A DNA stretch of 64,000 bases from positions 124,001 through 188,000 of the forward strand of contig WEDG01000731.1 in assembly GCA_017591395.1 (NCBI GenBank), read 5' to 3'. This document shows positions 58,440 through 64,000 of this stretch, piece by piece. How positions within the stretch are numbered: the first letter of the stretch is position 1; each line of letters starts with the position of its first letter. The stretch is from Schistocephalus solidus. Taxonomy: Eukaryota; Platyhelminthes; Cestoda; Diphyllobothriidea; Diphyllobothriidae. Position numbers and translations under genes: made by a program. Under the pieces are notes generated by a model, which worked only from the letters and a program-made list of their open reading frames with translations, did no database searches and had not been told where the DNA came from.

Positions 58440-60130
58440 CTTGTCACGACGTGCTAAGGGTGATTGTTCGGAAGACTGCAAACTGACGGGCTAGCCCGGT
58501 CAAACTGCAATGGCTCCTCTATGTGACTTTCGTGTCATCCTCGTCTATGCGAGATCAAAGTCGCCCTTGTTGTAGCCAGGCAAGTCTGGGTTAACGATCA
58601 GGCCGTGTATGTCACGCGTAGCTTGGCTGTTTAGCTTTGCTAAGCACCGCACCCTTACTCACTTCCGGTCCTTTGGACTTGGCCACTGAAGATTATGATT
58701 ATTAGAGTGAGTAAACAGGATGTCACCACCATGGTATATAGCCAATATTCTTCTAGAGGAAAGGGCCATTTCTGTATGAAGTAGCAAACATTTGGCACAT
58801 ACGCCGTGAAAAATTAGTACGAATGAATGGAATAATCTGCAGGGCTAGATTTCCACTAATAGTTGAATTCCTGTTGCTCTAATTTTACGGTAGTGTTTGA
58901 CTGTTTTATAAATTTATGAAGACTTTTTTGTTCTGTAAATCACAGCGCTGACTTTTTAGAATTTGGTTCGAATGACATGCAATATTTACCACTTAGAACG
59001 TAGCATACCTAAGGCTTTTTGATGTCCTTTAGTAAGTCGCATCCAGCAGTCCAATGGAGAGTCGCTTCTCAGATACAATAAACCCATTGTAATTTGCTTA
59101 AAAATCGCTTTTAAGTCGTTATAGGTCGTCAGATGTTGAAATACAAGCCGTTTGGTTGCATTTTCAGCCATTCATTTAGCCAAGATATCGATTCGACCCG
59201 AAAACTCGGGGCTCTTACCTCCGACACTTCAGAATTTGAATTTTGAACAGGATTAAAATTTCGTTGAGAAAAGATGATTTTATCTGATCCAACACTATAA
59301 GCACTTTACCCAGACCGGAAGCCCTGAGTTTATTCACAGTTGGTTCTAGTTACCACACAAACGTACGTATTGAATCCATCGAATCTGATACAGTAAGCTG
59401 ACTGCCCAAACAACATCGAGTAAGCAGTCAATCTATAATATACTCCGTCAGATTAACACCAGGCTTAAAAATGTTTTTTGCAAATTTGTATGATTCGCAA
59501 TTGGGTCAGGTAAATTATGCAACTCTGCCAAAAATCTTTTAACATATAATTTGGCTCATCTTTTGTTGCGAAATGGATTTCCGTACTCAACTTCTCTTCC
59601 AAAAGCGTTATATGCTGCCGTCTATCTGCAATTCCGCATAATGTGAAACATTACAGGCGTATTTGGGTAATCATTCGGGTTTCGCTTATCTTTATCCTAT
59701 CTCTCTCCCTCTCCTCTCTCATGGGTCATTCTGAAATGCCGAAGCAATTCTTCTTAGCTATCTTCATCTTTGAAGTAGATTTAGTAGCACCATCACCTAA
59801 GGAAACTTTTTTAAAATTAAAGTAGCATATATACATGCATACCTAGACCTTTTTCTGTGATTGCAGTAGATTTCCTATCTCATGAAATGTCAACTAAAAT
59901 GCTTTCAAGTGTTTTCCATTCAACTAAATTACTTAAGGTATATCAGTCAGGGTTTAAAAAAAAAGTTTCTAATAATGATATGTTTTAATAATTGCAAATG
60001 CGCATCCACAATGCATCGTATCCATCGATTTGCTTATGTTTCCCACAATGTATACAGCATGATCCAAACCCATTTAAATCATTTTATGAGATTTGTGTGC
60101 CTCTTATTCATACCGTAACGAAATTTGTGA
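58440..60130. other. Intron of the unidentified gene, no exon recognised
   Basis: About 59375-59465 matches the SINE family 2 tail near 27.4 kb (acagtaagctgactgcc). The rest is AT-rich and unassigned. Confidence 0.4.
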
Positions 60131-60139
60131 TTTTTCCTT

Positions 60140-60560
60140 ACACATAATGTATGCAGCATGCATATTAGAAACCGTAACTTCAAATGTAACGTCCGGTAGG
60201 GTTCAAAATTATTCACCAATTGAGAAACTTATTAAAACGAAAAATACCCATTCTTCACGTATAATATTTGAAGAAGGCGTTGTTTGCTATCAAACGAGCA
60301 CAAGAAAAAATTTTTTGCATGTGTACTTTAAAATATATTTAAATTAATAAGAGCGTCGAAAATCAATGAGAAAGTTGTAGTCATTTTTTACAGAGTACTC
60401 TTTTTTGTGAGTGGTTTAAAAGCCGGCATACCACTGTGGTTGAAATATCTTCGGATTAGGCTGCATGATAATTAATACAAACGCCTTGCTGAAGTGATTT
60501 ATTTGAGTCGGAAACATATTTCAGAATTATGGTTGACATTTCATGAGATAGGGAAGCTAC
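60140..60560 (+). repeat. AT-rich family C, clearest copy
   Basis: Contains gggttcaaaattattcacc, tatttgaagaaggcgttgt, tgctatcaaacgagcac, gcgtcgaaaatcaatgag and ttgaaatatcttcggatta in order. These motifs are shared with four other sites in the window. Confidence 0.6.
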
Positions 60561-60756
60561 TGTATTTTAGCCAAAGCAAGGATTGCAGAAGACAACAATC
60601 TCGATTTTATGAAATTATTTGCTCTCTGCTCTCACAAAATTCTTTTTTTAACTTATTCACTCCATACTAAAGCCAGCATCACATTAGTTTGCTGCATTTC
60701 ATAACTACTTCTTTGTGCTGCAAAATCTCTGTTTATATTTTCTAATTTGCTTCAAG

Positions 60757-60983
60757 GTTGTTGTTGTTGCTGCCACGGAACATTACAACCATTCGTCGGA
60801 ACACACTCAGTTTCGGTTATGGCTGTTATCCCGCAATCTGAGCACGTTATGGTCACAGTCTTTTTCCTTGCCCATCGCAACCGCCTTTAAACCAGCTTTA
60901 TCTTTGCAAGTCGTGGATTGTTTTCACAAACCGGTCGTTTCCTGTGCCACTGTCCTTTTCATTGTCGAAAATGAGGCCCCGAG
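60757..60983 (+). CDS. Unidentified membrane-protein gene, internal exon
   Basis: The acceptor TTGCTTCAAG ends at 60756. It reads VVVVAATEHYNHSSEHTQF and, near its end, LQVVDCFHKPVVSCATVLF, ending NEAP plus two bases, then GTGTGT. Length is 75 codons plus 2 nt. Asn-His-Ser is a possible glycosylation site. The LQVVD and CATVLFIV strands could be beta-sandwich (weak inference). The split codon is completed exactly by the next exon. Confidence 0.7.
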
Positions 60984-61115
60984 GTGTGTTACGCTCAGAA
61001 CTTGATTTAAAATCCCAATTTTCCCCAGTTGCTTACAACTTCAACTTGATTGAATTTTCTGCTCATTTACTTCAAATGCAACTGTATCCTCCAATTAAAG
61101 TTTAAATTCTTTTAG

Positions 61116-61215
61116 CCACTCTGAGGCGGCGGATCCGTTCGTTCTGGCACTAGCCCTGAAGGCCGGGAGTTTACTTTGGCGACATTACCCAGTCTCTGTT
61201 GCCGAGAAACAAAAA
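61116..61215 (+). CDS. Unidentified membrane-protein gene, internal exon
   Basis: The acceptor TTCTTTTAG ends at 61115. The first base completes a Ser codon, then HSEAADPFVLALALKAG and LLWRHYPVSVAEKQK, ending at a GTAATA donor in phase 0. The 100-nt length and both phases fit its neighbours, which is the strongest evidence that this is a real gene. Confidence 0.72.
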
Positions 61216-61485
61216 GTAATACTTGGTCATTTTGAATTCTTTTTTGGTTTTTTAACGTGTTTTAGGCTTATACAGCTATTGGACTAATAAGTTACCCAAA
61301 CTAACCTCACTGGCATTTATTTATTTATTGCATTGTACTTGCCCTTTCTCCTTCTCCGCGTCTTTTTGATGTAGGTTCTTATTTTTGTTTGTAGACTTTA
61401 CTCCAGATCCTTCTAGAGAAATTATGTCTATCTTATAGGTAAGTAACCGATTGAGTTATCCCCTTTGTTCCCTCCCCCCTTTCAG

Positions 61486-61653
61486 CCACCCTATAATGTC
61501 TCCTCCCCTCTGGGCCAGCATTGGAAATTGCAGGCTCTGGCATCGGACGTCGACCGCGTGTCCAGTAAGAAGTGGCGAAATTATCGGGACCTGCTACTTG
61601 CAGCTCTGGTACTGTGCTGTTTTGCCTTTTCCGCCTTTCAATCCCCTTTTTGA
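61486..61653 (+). CDS. Unidentified membrane-protein gene, last exon with C-terminal membrane segment
   Basis: The acceptor CCCCCCTTTCAG follows a strong pyrimidine tract. It reads PPYNVSSPLGQHWKLQ, SSKKWRNYRD, then LLLAALVLCCFAFSAF and QSPF, and stops at 61651-61653. One hydrophobic segment of about 17-20 residues sits four residues from the end, preceded by basic residues. With a signal peptide this suggests a single-pass membrane protein with almost no tail; without one it would be tail-anchored. Asn-Val-Ser is a possible glycosylation site. Confidence 0.72.
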   Translation, partial: PPYNVSSPLGQHWKLQALASDVDRVSSKKWRNYRDLLLAALVLCCFAFSAFQSPF

Positions 61654-61674
61654 GCTTTAACAGAGTCTAAAACT

Positions 61675-61718
61675 AGTGGTGGTGGTGGTGGTGGTGGTGG
61701 CGACGGTGATGGTGATAG
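61675..61718. repeat. (GGT/GAT)n microsatellite
   Basis: GGT units followed by GACGGTGATGGTGAT. It lies just after the stop codon, so it may be in the 3' UTR. Confidence 0.8.
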
Positions 61719-62284
61719 CAGGGGTGTCTAAAGTTTCGGTGCTCAGTAGTTGGTATGAGCCCTCGGTGCGAAAAATTCATGCGCTCAATCATATTACCTT
61801 GTTGCAGGCATGTTAAACTGAGCCCTTCGCCGTGGTCTTTACTAAAGGCGTCGGTTAACTCGTGTTTCTGCCTCGTCGCAAGCAAACGCGTTTTTTACAT
61901 GGGTAATCGGCATTTATGAGATGAAAAGTTTCTTATCGGCCGCCGCCGTCGTCGATAATGAAGTACCCGGCATCTTCATAGTGTGTCCGAACCCTTGTGT
62001 ACTATAGCTGACAATGTGCCTTGATAAAAATTCTATGGTCACGACTTGCGCCGTTGACCTGCAGGGTCTTCGCGGGCCGCTGCCGTCGCGTCATTTGAGG
62101 GCCTAGAGTTCTAGATCAATTTCTAGTAGGTTTCACTTCCGCTAGGGTTAAGTTAACCCTAAATTGTTCCTACCACAACGTCACTGAGGGTACGAAAATT
62201 TATTCAGAATAAAGCTGTTTGCTGACGTTATGGTAATCTCAGCCAGACTGATGTCCGGTCGGTGTCTATTCTTGCAGATGGGCA

Positions 62285-62682
62285 TGAAAGTTCAACCATC
62301 CATTTTAACAATGTCTATCGTGTGATCCACAGCAGAGTGGTGCAGGGACGGTGACTTGCGCTGCAGCTACCTCGCTCTCTCGTCCCTCACCCGTCTGTGC
62401 TTGGTGTCAACGCAGTCCAGAAGACCGGAGGTGGAGTTGGGCGCAGGTGGCCGGAGGCTCTCCTGATCGTGCCTCCACGCTTGATTCAGATCCCACGGAG
62501 GGGAGTGCCATAAATGGCAAGTGGCTGGTTCGGCGTGAAACTACACCTACGCGTGCCACTACGCCCCCCCCCCTCCATGTTCGGAATTTGTTATGGGAGC
62601 TCAACTCGAATAACGCCTGCCGCACCCTGATCTGGCCCCCGTGTTGGTCCAGCGCGTCTACCACGTGGCCCGTTTAGGAGGC
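62285..62682 (+). repeat. Dispersed repeat family B, near-complete diverged copy
   Basis: It runs from gttcaaccatccattttaac to ctaccacgtggcccgtttag, with a C-run at 62565-62573 and the same block order as at 25.4 and 33.6 kb. It carries an extra segment near 62470-62540. Confidence 0.7.
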
Positions 62683-63569
62683 TGATGGGTATAATCAGCC
62701 TGCCGCGCCCACACACACAAAGATTGAAATATCTCGTATCGATCAGAAATCACGTCAAAGCAACCCGCATAGGTTTTAACTCTCAGCCGGAGGATCTATT
62801 GTTCCGAAAGCCCGGTTTGCTTCTCAAATTTCGTCGACTTTCGAGGGCTACCTGGGCTAATCGCAGTTCGTCCGGTGTTCATTCAAGGGTTATGAGTTTA
62901 GCAACTCGGGAAGGTTCTCTTTTCAGTGTGGGATGCGACTTCTCTATGATAACAGCAGTGCTCATATTCGTTTAAATGCTGCGGTATGTCCTTTGTGTTA
63001 TTCGTCGCCGAGCAATCGAAAAAATAGCGTTTTCTTTTCGTTGCTTCTGGTTCCATTTTACTTTAATTCAACTTGTACTACAGGGTAATTTGAATGGCGA
63101 CGACGTAAGAATGTTCTAATTGGCCCCACGAATGCAATTTCCAATTCGTATGTCACTGACTGACTAGGGGGCGGTCGCGTTTTAAGCATGTGATGCAGGG
63201 TTTTGCAAATTTGGTAAACTTATTCGAGCAAGGCCGAGAAGTCAGACTCGCAATGCGGATAATATCGCACTGCGTCATTAACTCCACTATAATTTCCGAC
63301 TCTGTTTTACCACCAGAACGCGCTGGAAGCTGCGAAAACAGGGGTTAAAAATGCTCCGAAACAAGTTGGGACTGGCGTCAAGTGGCTGATCTTTATCCAG
63401 AATTTTTGCTAATGACCTGGTGACAGCAAAAGCTCAGGACTGCTCAAGCGTGGGTTCCCGTGTTAAACCCGTCCGCACCAGCGTATAACTCATGTAACTC
63501 TCATGTTTACCGTTTTTTGTGAAATAACCATGGCAGCAATGCATCGAAGGCGCCAAGATAATAATGGCG

Positions 63570-63642
63570 CTGGCGGTGATGAGGAGGATGGTGGTGGTGG
63601 TGATGGTGATAATGATGAAGACGATAATAATAATAATAATGT
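63570..63642. repeat. Compound GGT/GAT/AAT microsatellite
   Basis: GGTGGTGGTGATGGTGATAA followed by AATAATAATAATAAT. Asp/Asn/Gly-rich open frames across it are artefacts. Confidence 0.8.
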
Positions 63643-63894
63643 TCAGACTTACCGCAAAATGACCACCTCTGCAGCCGTGTCATCGAGCTGCCATCCCTCT
63701 AGTCCTTGAAGGTCTTAGGTACTACTCATAATAGGAAATCAGCTAAATAACTCAGCATATGATTGGTAACTTTGCCATCCCAATTGGTCCCGTCCGGGTA
63801 GTACGTGGAAATAGGCATCTCTCCCCCCCCCCTCCCTCCCCTATATTACAAGCTATCTTGGATTAAATTGCAGAAAGGGTAAATATCGCTGTGT

Positions 63895-63975
63895 CCTAGC
63901 CCTAACCCAACCCGTAACCCTAATCTTGGCACCAACCCCACCCTAGCGTTAACTTTGACCCTGAGTTTCCTGTAT
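63895..63975. repeat. Decayed CCCTAA-like repeat
   Basis: agccctaacccaacccgtaa and ccctaatcttgg, then cctgtatcacgggcga, similar to 30.26-30.40 kb. Confidence 0.5.
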
Positions 63976-64000
63976 CACGGGCGATTCCGCTCTCTTGTCC

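Noticed and set aside
63503..63709. An Asp/Asn/Gly-rich small protein
   Set aside because: It is the translation of a GGT/GAT/AAT microsatellite.

Overview
This window is eukaryotic, repeat-rich and gene-poor. It holds one recognisable conserved gene with very long introns, one unrecognised multi-exon gene, and mostly transposable-element debris (CR1-like and RTE-like LINEs, a Penelope-like element, tRNA-headed short repeats). The mixture and the protein similarities suggest a flatworm, most likely a tapeworm with a large genome. That is inference; nothing in the window proves the species.

Positions 1-34,000: minus-strand gene for a PCTAIRE-type cyclin-dependent kinase (CDK16/17/18 family). 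Three exons are readable: 31313-32409 (long Ser-rich N-terminal region plus the conserved segment before the kinase), 10645-10854 (ATP-binding lobe with the PCTAIRE helix) and 1498-1745 (catalytic loop and activation segment). The rest of the kinase domain lies beyond the left edge. A short bridging exon of about 57 nt is expected between 10855 and 31312 but I could not find it. The roughly 9 kb and 20 kb introns are full of repeats.

The most interesting signal is a short-repeat family of about 300 bp with a tRNA-like head (A and B boxes) followed by a hammerhead ribozyme. I see eleven alignable ribozyme copies, two head-to-tail dimers, intact cores in several copies and base-pair-preserving changes in stems. 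This is the architecture of schistosome Sm-alpha elements and of animal retrozymes. A second hammerhead-like motif of Penelope type occurs at 7.86 kb and 18.0 kb, and a related one sits in both arms of a foldback element at 22.78-23.06 kb.

Positions 34,300-43,200: two long GGA/GAT purine tracts, a GC-rich stretch with CCAAT boxes, AT-rich DNA, and a perfect 70-bp palindrome with a TA core. Positions 43,700-54,900: a nest of CR1-like LINEs in both orientations, including one almost full-length copy (about 48.05-52.63 kb).

Positions 55,400-61,660: a plus-strand gene I cannot name. It has a likely signal peptide exon at 55448-55861 and three phase-compatible 3' exons (60757-60983, 61116-61215, 61486-61653) ending in a C-terminal membrane segment. 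A degenerate minus-strand LINE lies in its intron. The right end holds a dispersed 400-bp repeat, microsatellites and decayed CCCTAA-like sequence.
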